A DNA stretch of 64,000 nucleotides, taken from Sedimentibacter saalensis (GTDB lineage Bacteria > Bacillota > Clostridia > Tissierellales > Sedimentibacteraceae). The notes beneath the pieces are model-generated. The model saw only the letters and a program-made list of their open reading frames with translations. It had not been told where the DNA came from and made no database searches. Location: assembly GCF_007830175.1 (NCBI RefSeq), contig NZ_VLKH01000003.1, positions 1 through 64,000 on the forward strand. The letters are read 5' to 3'. The position numbers and the translations under genes were made by a program. This document shows positions 10,230-19,219 of this stretch, in pieces (position 1 is the stretch's first letter; every line of letters begins with the position of its first letter).

Positions 10230-11078
10230 TTATTTGCTTATTGCTTTTAACATCAGCTCAGCAGGAGCTTTGATTCCGGTCCATATTTCAAAGGCCTCTG
10301 CACCCTGATTAACAAGCATTTTAAGTCCTTCTACCGTCGTGCATCCCATTTCTTCTGCATCCTTCAATAGCCTGGTTTTTCTAGGATTGTAAACAGCATC
10401 GCACACTGTAAGTGAAGGGGTAAGCAGTTCTCTGTCCAATGGACTTGAATCAATGTGTGGTGACATTCCCACGCTTGTTGTATTTATAAGAACATGACAG
10501 TCTGCTATTGCTTTTTTCATGTGGTCATATTCATGTTTTACAGCCACACTCTCTGCTCCCGTCTGTTTGTTTATATCTTCAGCCAGGGAAACTGCCCTTT
10601 CATATGTTCTGTTGCATATGTAAATCTTATTTGCCTTTTTTAGTGCCAGTGTCATGCTAATTGCTCTTGAAGCCCCGCCGCTTCCAAGTATAAAAACATT
10701 TTTTCCATGTATTTTTGTTCCTGTGCTCTCCTCGAATGATTTCAAGAATCCCATGCCATCTGTGTTGTAACCCTTGAGTGTTCCCTCATGAACCACAACA
10801 GTGTTAACGGCACCGATGCATTTTGCATACTCGTCAATTTCATCAAGATACTTCATAATTTCGATTTTATGAGGTATTGTTACATTAAATCCTTCAAAGT
10901 TCATCTTAGCCATGCCCCTCACAACTGTTTCCAAGTTTTCAGGCAATACCTCTATGGGAATATATATTTTGTCTAGATCCAGACTCTCAAATGCTGTGTT
11001 ATGCATGATGGGAGAAAGAGAATGTCCCAGAGGATAGCCCAGCAGCCCTAATAATTTTGTTTTAGTGCTTATAATCAT
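10230..11078 (-). CDS. aroE: Shikimate dehydrogenase
   Basis: AroE reduces 3-dehydroshikimate to shikimate with NADPH in aromatic amino-acid synthesis. The 282-residue protein has the substrate motif GYPLGHSLSPIMHN at the N-terminus, the catalytic Lys in FNVTIPHK, and the nucleotide loop LGSGGASRAI, with NRTYERA after it as in NADP-using enzymes. It ends with the typical GLKMLVNQGAEAFEIWTG. It lies 12 bp downstream of the fumarase beta gene and is probably co-transcribed, a grouping without obvious pathway logic. Confidence 0.96.
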   Translation of the reverse strand: MIISTKTKLLGLLGYPLGHSLSPIMHNTAFESLDLDKIYIPIEVLPENLETVVRGMAKMNFEGFNVTIPHKIEIMKYLDEIDEYAKCIGAVNTVVVHEGTLKGYNTDGMGFLKSFEESTGTKIHGKNVFILGSGGASRAISMTLALKKANKIYICNRTYERAVSLAEDINKQTGAESVAVKHEYDHMKKAIADCHVLINTTSVGMSPHIDSSPLDRELLTPSLTVCDAVYNPRKTRLLKDAEEMGCTTVEGLKMLVNQGAEAFEIWTGIKAPAELMLKAISK

Positions 11079-11089
11079 GTAATATCCTC

Positions 11090-11638
11090 CTATTTTTTGT
11101 ATTTTTCTTTCCCAATTTTATATAAATCATTTCCCTCATTGTCTATTACTACTGTAACAGGGAAATTTTCAACTCTTAGTTTGTAAATTGCTTCTGCCCC
11201 AAGGTCTGGAAAAGCAATCACTTCTGCTTCCTTGATTGCTTCAGCAAGAAGTGCTCCCGCTCCGCCGATTGCAGCAAAATAAACTGCATTGTTCTTGATT
11301 ATTGAATCAACAACCTGCTTGCTTCTAAGGCCCTTGCCAATCATCCCCTTAAGACCGTGGTCCATCAAGAGAGGGGCATAGGCATCCATCCTTCCGCTTG
11401 TTGTGGGACCTGCTGAGCCAATTGCCTGTCCCGGCTTTGCAGGACAAGGACCCACATAATAAATTGTCTGGTTTTTTATGTCCATGGGAAGCTGTTCATT
11501 TTTGTTTATAAGTTCTGCAATTCTTTTGTGAGCAGCATCCCTGCCTGTGTACATGATTCCGTTAAGAAGAACTCTGTCTCCTGCTTTTAAATCGCTCACT
11601 GTTTCGTCAGTCAGCGGTAAATTTACTATTTTAGCCAT
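11090..11638 (-). CDS. fumB: Class I fumarate hydratase, beta subunit
   Basis: This is the C-terminal-type subunit of the oxygen-sensitive [4Fe-4S] fumarase (or the closely related tartrate dehydratase). The 182-residue product carries LLNGIMYTGRDAAHKR and the glycine-rich block IGSAGPTTSGRMD, both characteristic of the family. The longer frame begins at 11650, but that ATG lies in the sequence ATGGAGGTAGACATG, where GGAGG is the ribosome-binding site for the second ATG at 11638. The alpha stop lies about a dozen bases upstream, so the subunits are made together. Fumarase fits a reductive or amino-acid-derived C4 route in an anaerobe. Confidence 0.93.
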   Translation of the reverse strand: MAKIVNLPLTDETVSDLKAGDRVLLNGIMYTGRDAAHKRIAELINKNEQLPMDIKNQTIYYVGPCPAKPGQAIGSAGPTTSGRMDAYAPLLMDHGLKGMIGKGLRSKQVVDSIIKNNAVYFAAIGGAGALLAEAIKEAEVIAFPDLGAEAIYKLRVENFPVTVVIDNEGNDLYKIGKEKYKK

Positions 11639-11649
11639 GTCTACCTCCA

Positions 11650-12495
11650 TTATATAATTGCTTCTTTATGCCTTGCCACATGGCACTGAATGTTTATGGC
11701 AACAGGCATGCTTGCAATGTGTGCAGGAAAAGTTTCTATGTTTACTGCAAGGGCTGTAGTTCTTCCGCCAAATCCCTGAGGACCAATGCCAAGATTGTTT
11801 ATTTCTTCAAGAAGCTCTTTTTCCATTTTTGCCACTACAGGATTTGGATGATGCTGTCCAACTTCCCTCAAAAGAGCCTGTTTGGCAATAAGAGTTGTTT
11901 TTTCAATTGTGCCGCCTATTCCTACTCCAACAATTATAGGTGGACATGGATTTGACCCTGCCCTGTCTACAGCATCAATAACGCACTTCTTAATGCCTGC
12001 TTCACCGTCAGAAGGTTTAAGCATGCATAAGGCGCTCATGTTTTCGCTTCCGCCTCCTTTAGGAGCAATTATCAGCTTAATTTTGTCTCCGGGAACTATT
12101 GTTGTATGAATTATTGCAGGAGTGTTGTCACCTGTGTTTTTTCTCACCATGAAAGGATCATCAACTGCTGATTTTCGAAGATATCCGTTTTTATAGCCTC
12201 TTCTTACTCCTTCATCTATGGCAGAATTAAGGTCTCCCCCAACAAGTCGTACTTCCTGACCCAGCTCCAGAAATATAACTGCAAGTCCGGTGTCCTGGCA
12301 TATGGGAACTTCCTTTGTTCTAGCAATTTCCTGATTCTTCAGAATGTCCTCAAGAATATCTTTTGCTAGAGGCGATTCTTCCTTGTCCACTGCATCTTCT
12401 AATGCTTTTTTAACATCCTGCGGAAGATAGTAATTTGATTCTATACAAAGTTTTTCAACTGTCCTGGTTATATCTTCTACATTAATTTCTCTCAT
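11650..12495 (-). CDS. fumA: Class I fumarate hydratase, alpha subunit
   Basis: This subunit holds the [4Fe-4S] cluster for reversible hydration of fumarate to malate. The 281-residue protein has the three expected cluster cysteines: C66 in PICQDTG, C184 in NPCPP and C271 in NIQCHVARH, plus the GGGSENMS motif. Split alpha/beta enzymes of this type include both fumarase and L-tartrate dehydratase; fumarase is the commoner identity but sequence alone does not exclude the other. AAGGGAG precedes the ATG. Confidence 0.93.
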   Translation of the reverse strand: MREINVEDITRTVEKLCIESNYYLPQDVKKALEDAVDKEESPLAKDILEDILKNQEIARTKEVPICQDTGLAVIFLELGQEVRLVGGDLNSAIDEGVRRGYKNGYLRKSAVDDPFMVRKNTGDNTPAIIHTTIVPGDKIKLIIAPKGGGSENMSALCMLKPSDGEAGIKKCVIDAVDRAGSNPCPPIIVGVGIGGTIEKTTLIAKQALLREVGQHHPNPVVAKMEKELLEEINNLGIGPQGFGGRTTALAVNIETFPAHIASMPVAINIQCHVARHKEAII

Positions 12496-12673
12496 CTTTA
12501 ATCTCCCTTCAACTGTTGCGATATTGTAACATTTATAACTCTCCGTACCTTTCCTTGAACATGAAAGAATATGGACTTATATAATGCTGTTCATAACTAA
12601 ATAAGTTTAATCAATTATATTATAAGCAAAATATTAATTCAATAAAATAAACAGCATATTTTCATAATGTCAG

Positions 12674-12702
12674 TTGCAAATAAACTTCATTAATATTATA
12701 AT
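12674..12702 (+). promoter_or_regulatory. Sigma-A-type promoter for the ytvI-like gene
   Basis: TTGCAA (12674-12679), a 17-bp spacer and TATAAT (12697-12702) lie 29 bp before the start codon at 12732. A sporulation-specific sigma factor was not evident in the sequence. Confidence 0.6.
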
Positions 12703-12731
12703 TGTTCATATAAATAAAATAAGAGGCGGAT

Positions 12732-13805
12732 ATGACTGAAAACGACAAGAAAAAATTCATTGTGAATGTGGCTTTTATAGTAACGGTTTACGCAGTTTTA
12801 TATTTCATTTTTGTTTACATGATTCATTGGGTTATGCCATTTTTGGTTGGTTTTTTAATTGCTCTTGCCCTGCGGCCCATAACAAGGCTTGTTAACAAGC
12901 TTGTTAACAGCACCGGCAAAGGTGTGGCAGTGTTTGTAGTGGCTATGTTTTATGCCGGAGCAGCAACTCTTCTCTGGCTAATACTGTCATTTTTATTCGC
13001 GCAGCTGACAGACATGGTCAAGGTAATGCCGGATTTATATTTTCAAAAACTTGAGCCTGTTCTTTTGGAGTTCAACGACTGGATTGTAGAGAATGCAAAG
13101 TTAATATCTCCTGATGCAGCAAGTGCAATTTCACAGGTTATAACAAATGGCATCAATTATATTTCTGATGTTATTAAAAACATATCGATTTCTGTGGTGC
13201 AGTTTGTTACAAGACTCATTTCAAACTTTCCTCTGTACCTCATAAGCGTTATTTTTACAATTGTCCTTTCAGTGTTCATAAGCGTGGAATACAACAACAT
13301 AACTGCTTTTATAAAGCGCCAGCTGCCTGATAAGTTCAACTCCACATTCACGGAGGCGAAAACCTTCCTTACAGGAACGCTGTGGAAAATGATAAAGTCC
13401 TACATGATAATATTGTTCATTACATTCATTGAACTGTTAATTGGTCTTAACATGCTGGATGTTACATATGCACTTCCATTAGCAGCAATAATTGCTGTAC
13501 TTGACATAATGCCTATTATTGGTACCGGCGGAATATTAATTCCATGGGCCATTGTAGAACTGATTCTCAATAATTACAGAATGGGCGGAGGATTGTTGAT
13601 ACTGTATGTTACGGTAACTGTTGTGAGAAACATAATAGAGCCAAGAATTGTAGGACATCAAATTGGCCTTCATCCTATCATAACAATAACTGCCATGTAT
13701 GCCGGTCTGAGACTGTTTGGATTTGCAGGATTCATAATAGCACCTGTTGTGGCAATACTTGTGAAATACCTAAACGACACAGGAAAAATTCATTTGTTCA
13801 AATAA
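12732..13805 (+). CDS. ytvI: AI-2E-family membrane protein, YtvI-like
   Basis: This 357-residue polytopic protein belongs to the AI-2E transporter/permease family and most resembles the sporulation protein YtvI of spore formers. It has two N-terminal membrane helices, a long amphipathic segment (roughly residues 85-150), then five or six more helices with the conserved LDIMPIIGTGGILIPWAI and the late block PRIVGHQIGLHPIITITAMYAGLRLFG. AGAGGCGG precedes the ATG. The precise transported substrate of YtvI is unknown. It stands alone, with a promoter upstream and a strong terminator downstream. Confidence 0.8.
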   Translation: MTENDKKKFIVNVAFIVTVYAVLYFIFVYMIHWVMPFLVGFLIALALRPITRLVNKLVNSTGKGVAVFVVAMFYAGAATLLWLILSFLFAQLTDMVKVMPDLYFQKLEPVLLEFNDWIVENAKLISPDAASAISQVITNGINYISDVIKNISISVVQFVTRLISNFPLYLISVIFTIVLSVFISVEYNNITAFIKRQLPDKFNSTFTEAKTFLTGTLWKMIKSYMIILFITFIELLIGLNMLDVTYALPLAAIIAVLDIMPIIGTGGILIPWAIVELILNNYRMGGGLLILYVTVTVVRNIIEPRIVGHQIGLHPIITITAMYAGLRLFGFAGFIIAPVVAILVKYLNDTGKIHLFK

Positions 13806-13822
13806 ATAAATATTAAAGCAAA

Positions 13823-13848
13823 AAATCCGGCAAGCCGGAATTTTTTTT
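13823..13848 (+). terminator. Terminator of the ytvI-like gene
   Basis: TCCGGC (13826-13831), an AA loop and GCCGGA (13834-13839) are followed by eight T (13841-13848). Because A-runs also precede it, it could work weakly in both directions. Confidence 0.88.
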
Positions 13849-13856
13849 GCAACAAA

Positions 13857-13878
13857 AAAGCAAGGCGAACCTTGCTTT
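13857..13878 (-). terminator. Terminator of gdhA
   Basis: On the minus strand AAGCAAGG, a 4-nt loop and CCTTGCTT are followed by T residues (13859-13854). It lies 10 bp after the gdhA stop and back to back with the ytvI terminator. Confidence 0.85.
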
Positions 13879-13887
13879 TATTTTTTA

Positions 13888-15231
13888 TTAGATTATTCCC
13901 TGAGCCATCATAGCATCTGCAACTTTTTTGAATCCAGCAAGGTTAGCTCCAGCTACCAGGTTGTATCCCAATCCAGCTTCTTCAGCTGCTGCTACAGAGT
14001 TCTTATAGATGTTTCTCATGATTTCATGAAGTTTAGCATCAACTTCTTCAAATGTCCAAGAATATCTCATTGAGTTCTGGCTCATTTCCAATGCTGATGT
14101 AGCAACTCCGCCGGCATTAACTGCTTTTGAAGGAGCAACTATCATTCCGCTTTGTTGTAAGAATGCCAATGCATCATTTGTAGTAGGCATGTTAGCAACT
14201 TCGATATAGTATTTAGATCCGCTTGCTACTATTTTCTTAGCTTCTTCCATGTTGATTTCATTTTGAGTTGCACATGGCATGTAAACATCTGCTTTTACTG
14301 CCCATGGTTTTTGACCCGGGAAGAATTCAACGCCAAACTTTTCAGCGTAATCCTGAACTTTGTCTCTTCCTGAAGATCTCATGTAAAGCATAAATTCTTC
14401 TTTTTCGCCTTTAACTCCGGCAGGATCGTAAATATATCCGTCTGGACCTGAAATAGCAACAACAGTTCCGCCTAATTGGTTAACTTTCTGAACAACTCCC
14501 CAAGCAACGTTACCGAAACCTGATACTACGAATGTCTTGCCTGCTACTTCTTCTCCGAAGTGGTTCAAAACTTCTTGTGTATAATATACAGCGCCGTATC
14601 CTGTAGCTTCAGTTCTTGCCAAACTTCCGCCAAATGGTATTCCTTTGCCTGTTAATACGCCGTTTTCGAAAGCGCCTCTGATTCTTCTGTACTGTCCGTA
14701 TAAATAACCAACTTCTCTTCCGCCAACTCCTATGTCTCCTGCAGGAACGTCAACGTCTGGTCCTATATGTCTGTAAAGTTCAGTCATGAAGGCTTGGCAG
14801 AATCTCATTACTTCTGCATCTGATTTTCCTCTTGGGTCAAAGTCAGAACCACCTTTAGCTCCGCCTATTGGAAGACCTGTGAGTGAATCTTTGAATGTTT
14901 GTTCAAAAGCCAAAAATTTCATTATACCTGAATATACTGAAGGATGGAATCTTAATCCACCTTTGTAAGGTCCTATTGCTCCGTTAAACTGAATTCTGTA
15001 TCCTCTGTTAACCTGTACTTGTCCTTTATCATCAACCCATGAAACTTTAAAAGAAATGCTTCTTTCTGGTTCAACAATTCTTTCCAACAGACCTGCTGCT
15101 TCATATTCAGGATGTTTTTCAATCATAGGCTCCAAGCTGAATAAAACTTCTTCAACTGTCTGAATAAATTCAGGTTCATTAGCGTCTCTTTTCTTAACTT
15201 GCTCAATTACTCTTTCAATATATGCATTCAT
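13888..15231 (-). CDS. gdhA: Glutamate dehydrogenase (hexameric, about 450-residue class)
   Basis: GdhA interconverts glutamate and 2-oxoglutarate plus ammonia. The 447-residue length and the motifs PYKGGLRFHPSV (substrate-binding Lys), LPIGGAKGGSDFDP (catalytic Lys) and DVPAGDIGVGGRE (catalytic Asp) match the small hexameric bacterial class, as in Clostridium symbiosum. The Rossmann loop is VSGFGNVAWG. Coenzyme preference cannot be set safely, but in amino-acid fermenters this class is often NAD-linked and catabolic. GGAGG precedes the ATG; it is monocistronic with its own promoter and terminator. Confidence 0.96.
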   Translation of the reverse strand: MNAYIERVIEQVKKRDANEPEFIQTVEEVLFSLEPMIEKHPEYEAAGLLERIVEPERSISFKVSWVDDKGQVQVNRGYRIQFNGAIGPYKGGLRFHPSVYSGIMKFLAFEQTFKDSLTGLPIGGAKGGSDFDPRGKSDAEVMRFCQAFMTELYRHIGPDVDVPAGDIGVGGREVGYLYGQYRRIRGAFENGVLTGKGIPFGGSLARTEATGYGAVYYTQEVLNHFGEEVAGKTFVVSGFGNVAWGVVQKVNQLGGTVVAISGPDGYIYDPAGVKGEKEEFMLYMRSSGRDKVQDYAEKFGVEFFPGQKPWAVKADVYMPCATQNEINMEEAKKIVASGSKYYIEVANMPTTNDALAFLQQSGMIVAPSKAVNAGGVATSALEMSQNSMRYSWTFEEVDAKLHEIMRNIYKNSVAAAEEAGLGYNLVAGANLAGFKKVADAMMAQGII

Positions 15232-15274
15232 TAAACAAAACCTCCATGAAATAATATTATGTATTTCCTTCTTT

Positions 15275-15302
15275 ATTATATCAAAATGTATTCACAATTC
15301 AA
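15275..15302 (-). promoter_or_regulatory. Promoter of gdhA
   Basis: On the minus strand TTGAAT (15302-15297), a 16-bp spacer and TATAAT (15280-15275) lie about 45 bp before the gdhA ATG. The surrounding gene-free stretch (15232-15536) otherwise holds the rex terminator and AT-rich sequence; GTTAAC occurs at 15313-15318, but no full Rex palindrome was found. Confidence 0.6.
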
Positions 15303-15483
15303 TCAATTTTATGTTAACTATTTGTAATTTTAACTTTTCGAGACGAATTTTGCACCACCTTTCATAAGTTTTTTAATTTTGAATTATTTTTATTAAATAA
15401 GGATTAATAATGTGTTAATTATTCGTAATATTTGTCCCGGCGCTAAAAAACGGTCTAAAGACTCATTTTAGCTTTCTGGTGTA

Positions 15484-15522
15484 TAAAAAAACAGAGATTT
15501 TTAACTTACGTCATAATCTCTG
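15484..15522 (-). terminator. Terminator of rex
   Basis: On the minus strand CAGAGATT (15522-15515) pairs with AATCTCTG (15499-15492) around a 15-nt loop, then T-rich sequence follows. It begins 15 bp after the rex stop. Confidence 0.82.
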
Positions 15523-15536
15523 CATTTTTTTGAGTT

Positions 15537-16190
15537 TTATTCATTTTTACTTTTTTCCTTGTTCATTCTGTTATAATAATAAGTCAGAGAAAACAAGCTT
15601 TCATTTAAGTGAACATTTTCAACATGTACATTTTCAGGCATTTTTAAATCTTTCGGGGCAAAATTCCATATAGCGTGTATTCCGCATCTCACCAACTGTT
15701 CTGCAACCTGCTGGCTGACACTCTTAGGAGTGCATATAACAGCTATGTCTATTTTTTCTTTTTCGAGAAAATCTTCTAAGTCGTCTGAGTCCATGATCAT
15801 TGCATTTCTTATTGACATCCCTATAAGTTTTGGATTTTTGTCAAACAATGCGACAACTTCATAATCGGCTTCGTAAAAACCTGTATAATTTGCAATTGCC
15901 TGGCCGATATTTCCGGCACCCACTATAATTATCTTGTACTTGTTGTCAAGGCCAAGAATCTTTGCAATTTCATTTCTCAAGTTTTCTACGTCGTAGCCAA
16001 AACCCTGTTGTCCAAATCCCCCGAAATTATTTAAGTCCTGTCTTATTTGTGAAGCTGAAAAACCAGTCATCTCGCTGAGTTCTCTTGATGAAGTTTTATT
16101 AATCCCCATCTTAGTAAGTTCTCCAAGATATCTGTAATATTTTGGTAATCGTCTGATTACCGCAGGTGAAATTCTATCGTGCTTATCCAT
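15537..16190 (-). CDS. rex: Redox-sensing transcriptional repressor Rex
   Basis: Rex senses the NADH/NAD+ ratio and represses fermentation and energy genes when NAD+ is high. The 217-residue protein has the N-terminal winged helix (AVIRRLPKYYRYL, then SSRELSEMTGFSASQIRQDLNNFGGFGQQGFGY) followed by a Rossmann domain with GAGNIGQAI, and it ends in the domain-swapped helix FSLTYYYNRM. AGGAGG precedes the ATG. It lies just upstream of gdhA but is separated from it by a terminator. Confidence 0.97.
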   Translation of the reverse strand: MDKHDRISPAVIRRLPKYYRYLGELTKMGINKTSSRELSEMTGFSASQIRQDLNNFGGFGQQGFGYDVENLRNEIAKILGLDNKYKIIIVGAGNIGQAIANYTGFYEADYEVVALFDKNPKLIGMSIRNAMIMDSDDLEDFLEKEKIDIAVICTPKSVSQQVAEQLVRCGIHAIWNFAPKDLKMPENVHVENVHLNESLFSLTYYYNRMNKEKSKNE

Positions 16191-16208
16191 AATACGCCTC
16201 CTGCTTAT

Positions 16209-16237
16209 ATTTTAACAATCATTCGTTTACATTGCAA
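16209..16237 (-). promoter_or_regulatory. Promoter of rex
   Basis: On the minus strand TTGCAA (16237-16232), a 17-bp spacer and TAAAAT (16214-16209) precede rex. A TTGTTAA half-site (16218-16212) overlaps the -10 box; this equals one arm of the usual Rex operator, but the other arm is degenerate, so autoregulation is only a possibility. Confidence 0.55.
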
Positions 16238-16275
16238 CTATTTTTTTGCAAAAATAAACTTTTTTTCACAATTAT

Positions 16276-16899
16276 TTATGAATTTTTCATAATTATGCTC
16301 TCAACAACATTTGCAGCTTCTTCGCAAGCATCACAACATTTTTCAAAGCGATTGAATGCAATGGTCCATGTCATTATTTCAATGGCATCGGTGCTTGTCA
16401 TGTGAAGTTTTCTTACAGCCTCTGTATATAGGTTGTCTCCGTCTTCTTCAAGTTTATTTATGTGCACAATCTTTTTGTGAATTTCCTTTGATTTCTTGAA
16501 ATTCTTGAATTCCACAAATGTATCCTTCAGCTCCTGGCAGCTTTGAAGAATTATTTTTGAAAAACCAAGGGCATCTTCTCTTATGGACTTGACATTGTAC
16601 ATGTACATGTGCAGAAGCACATCTTCTATGCAGTCAGTAATGTCATCGATTTGATGCAGAAGCTGTACTATGTCTTCCCTGTCAATTGGCGTTATAAATT
16701 CATGGGCAAGTCTTCTAATTATTTCATGTCCTTCCAAATCAGCAGCATGTTCTATTTCATGCATTTTCTTCATCTTTTCCTGAAGTGTTTCCGCATCATA
16801 TTTTTTAATATTGTCATCAAGCATTTCAGCGGCACTGCAGCAGTACTCAGAGAGTTTTATAAATCCGTCAAAATAATCAAAATCATTTTTACGTGCCAT
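16276..16899 (-). CDS. DUF47 (PhoU-like) phosphate-transport accessory protein
   Basis: This 207-residue helical protein belongs to the DUF47/YkaA family, PhoU-fold proteins that sit next to Pit phosphate carriers and are thought to control their activity. The metal-binding repeats appear as EIEHAADLEGHEI and INKLEEDGDNLY (an E-x3-D/E-x2-D pattern). It follows the pit gene by only 15 bp on the same strand, so the two form one unit. No enzymatic role is expected. Confidence 0.9.
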   Translation of the reverse strand: MARKNDFDYFDGFIKLSEYCCSAAEMLDDNIKKYDAETLQEKMKKMHEIEHAADLEGHEIIRRLAHEFITPIDREDIVQLLHQIDDITDCIEDVLLHMYMYNVKSIREDALGFSKIILQSCQELKDTFVEFKNFKKSKEIHKKIVHINKLEEDGDNLYTEAVRKLHMTSTDAIEIMTWTIAFNRFEKCCDACEEAANVVESIIMKNS

Positions 16900-16914
16900 T
16901 TTTCACCTCTTATA

Positions 16915-17967
16915 TTAAAATAATGTTATAAACATTTTTGCCATTAAAAATCCTATTAATCCGCAGCCAGGAAAAGTAAGAAGCCAAGTCCAGACCATTT
17001 CCTTAACAAAACTCCAGTTTACAGATGAAAGTCTTTTTGCAGCTCCCACTCCCATTATTGCTGTTGTCTTTGTATGGGTTGTGCTTACCGGAATTCCTGA
17101 CAATGATGAAATCAAAAGACATGTGGCAGCAGCCATATCTGCTGAAAAACCCTGATATTTTTCAAGCTTGCACATATCCATTCCTACTGATTTTATTATT
17201 TTGTATCCGCCTATGGATGTTCCGAGAGCCATTACAATTGAACACATGAGCATCATCCATAAAGGGATTTGAAAACTTGTAACATTTGCTTGTCCATTTG
17301 CAAGGAATATTCCAAGCATGAACACTCCCATAAACTTCTGTCCATCCTGAGCGCCGTGCATGAATGCCATTGTGGCACCGCTTAATACCTGTGCTTTTTG
17401 AAAAAACATGTTTGTCTTTCTTCTGTTAAATCCTCTGAATATGATTTCAGTCAGTTTTACCGTCACCCATCCCATTATAAATCCAAGTACAGTTGACAGA
17501 GCAAGTCCATAAATTACCTTAATCCATTCATTAGGGTTAATTCCGCCCATGCCGTTATGAATGGCTATGGCAGCTCCTGATATTCCTGCAATAAGAGCAT
17601 GGCTCTCACTGGTGGGTATTCCAAACCACCATGCGGCTGTAGCCCAAGTTACAATGGCAAACAATGCAGCACACAATGCTATGAGGGCTTCCCTTGTGTT
17701 TCCCCCAAAGTCAACCATGTTATAAATAGTCATGGCAACATTTGCATTTATCATAGTCATAATGAATACACCAAAAAAATTGAACACAGCGGCCATTAAA
17801 ATTGCATTTCTTGCTGTAATTGAACGTGTCGAGACGCATGTGGCAATGGCGTTTGGAGCATCTGTCCAACCATTTACCAATATGACTCCCAATGTAAGAA
17901 CTGCAGTTATTAACAGAGGGGGACTAGATATGATTTGTGTAAGAAAATCCGAAAAATGAATAACCAT
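16915..17967 (-). CDS. pit: Pit-family inorganic phosphate transporter
   Basis: Pit carriers import metal-phosphate complexes with cations. The 350-residue protein has about ten membrane helices and the two family signatures: GWTDAPNAIATCVSTRSI near the N-terminus and the inverted GVGAAKRLSSVNW/STTHTKTTAIMG near the C-terminus, with MAFMHGAQDGQKFMG in the middle. The longest frame uses a TTG at 17997, but AGGAG lies correctly before the ATG at 17967. The downstream DUF47 gene is its usual partner. Confidence 0.94.
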   Translation of the reverse strand: MVIHFSDFLTQIISSPPLLITAVLTLGVILVNGWTDAPNAIATCVSTRSITARNAILMAAVFNFFGVFIMTMINANVAMTIYNMVDFGGNTREALIALCAALFAIVTWATAAWWFGIPTSESHALIAGISGAAIAIHNGMGGINPNEWIKVIYGLALSTVLGFIMGWVTVKLTEIIFRGFNRRKTNMFFQKAQVLSGATMAFMHGAQDGQKFMGVFMLGIFLANGQANVTSFQIPLWMMLMCSIVMALGTSIGGYKIIKSVGMDMCKLEKYQGFSADMAAATCLLISSLSGIPVSTTHTKTTAIMGVGAAKRLSSVNWSFVKEMVWTWLLTFPGCGLIGFLMAKMFITLF

Positions 17968-18188
17968 ATTATTCTCCTGACATTCGAATAAATTCAAATT
18001 ATGTAAAAATTCGCATCTTTTTTACATAATTTTTACATACATTTTTAATATAGCACACATAATGCAATTTTTCTACATAATATTTTTTATTAAATGAACT
18101 GTAAAGTAGATTAATATTGAAGTTATTTCTGTAACTTTTGTGTGTAATTTGAATATTATATGAACTAAGACTATTATCGGAGGGTATT

Positions 18189-19196
18189 ATGAAAAAGTAT
18201 ATTTCTTTACTGGTGGTTGTTTTAATGGTTGCATCGCTCTTTCTTGCAGGCTGTGAACAAAAAACAACCGAAAAACAGGACGTTAGGCTTGTGGAGGTTA
18301 CCCATTCCATTTTTTATGCACCTCAGTATGTTGCCATTGAAAAGGGATTTTTTGATGAGGAAGGTTTAAATGTTGAGTTGACAAACGGCGGAGGAGCAGA
18401 CAAGTGCATGGCCGCCCTTGTCAGCGGCGAAGCTGACGTTGCTTTCATGGGACCTGAAGCAAGCGTATACGTATATCTTCAGGGGAGAGAGGATCAGCCA
18501 ATAAACTTTGCACAGCTCACTCAAAGGGATGGTTCCTTTATTGTTGGAAGAGAAGCTGACGACAGCTTCAGCATAGCCAAGCTAAAGGGCAAGACAATTC
18601 TTGGCGGAAGAAAGGGAGGAGTTCCTCTCATGACTCTTGAATATGTTCTGAAACAAAACGGACTGACTCCCGGTACTGACCTGGATGTAAGAACCGATGT
18701 GCAGTTTGATATGATGGCAGGCGCATTTGCTTCCGGAGAAGCAGATTACACCACATTGTTTGAACCTCTGGCATCTACTTTTGAAAAGCAAGGAAACGGA
18801 TATGTACTGGCATCTGTTGGTGAGATGGCAGGATACATTCCATACACATGCTACAGCTCTCTGGAAAGCTACATCGAAAAAAATCCTGAAGTTGTTCAGG
18901 GATTTGCCAACGCTCTTTATAAAGGAATGGTATGGGTTGAAGAGCACACTGCAGAAGAAGTTGCTGAAGCAATTCTTCCTCAGTTTGCAGATTCGGATGT
19001 GAAGTTCATCGCAGAAATAGTCCAGACATACAAGGATCTGGATACATGGAACCCTGACCTTGTTCTTGGAGAAGACGGTTACAACCGCCTTATTGATATT
19101 ATGAAGACTGCAGGGGAAATTGAAGAAGGTGCTCCTTACGGAGAAATTCAAACTCCTGACTTTGCAGTAAAGGCAAAACAAAATTACAAAAAATAA
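18189..19196 (+). CDS. ABC transporter substrate-binding lipoprotein, NMT1/SsuA-like
   Basis: The 335-residue product starts with a lipoprotein signal peptide and lipobox LFLAGC (Cys22), so it is anchored outside the membrane. The mature part matches the NMT1/THI5/SsuA binding-protein fold: HSIFYAPQYVAIEKGFFDEEGL at the start of lobe 1 and a hinge region MMAGAFASGEADYTTLFEP. Members bind sulfonates, nitrate, pyrimidine precursors or riboflavin-type ligands. No ATPase or permease gene is adjacent, so the partners must be elsewhere and the ligand is unknown. GGAGGG precedes the ATG. It is divergent from pit. Confidence 0.85.
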   Translation: MKKYISLLVVVLMVASLFLAGCEQKTTEKQDVRLVEVTHSIFYAPQYVAIEKGFFDEEGLNVELTNGGGADKCMAALVSGEADVAFMGPEASVYVYLQGREDQPINFAQLTQRDGSFIVGREADDSFSIAKLKGKTILGGRKGGVPLMTLEYVLKQNGLTPGTDLDVRTDVQFDMMAGAFASGEADYTTLFEPLASTFEKQGNGYVLASVGEMAGYIPYTCYSSLESYIEKNPEVVQGFANALYKGMVWVEEHTAEEVAEAILPQFADSDVKFIAEIVQTYKDLDTWNPDLVLGEDGYNRLIDIMKTAGEIEEGAPYGEIQTPDFAVKAKQNYKK

Positions 19197-19219
19197 ATAA
19201 TTAAGAATTAAATGTTAAA

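Noticed and set aside
15303-15350. Rex operator upstream of gdhA
   Set aside because: GTTAAC and TTGTAA fragments occur but no TTGTTAA-N4-TTAACAA palindrome could be aligned.
17999-18310. 103-codon minus-strand frame across the pit/lipoprotein divergent region
   Set aside because: Overlaps the start of the lipoprotein gene in antisense, has no ribosome-binding site and encodes an Asn/Tyr-rich low-complexity tail.
18582-19181. 199-codon frame antisense to the NMT1-type lipoprotein
   Set aside because: Cys- and Phe-rich shadow of a well-supported gene on the other strand.
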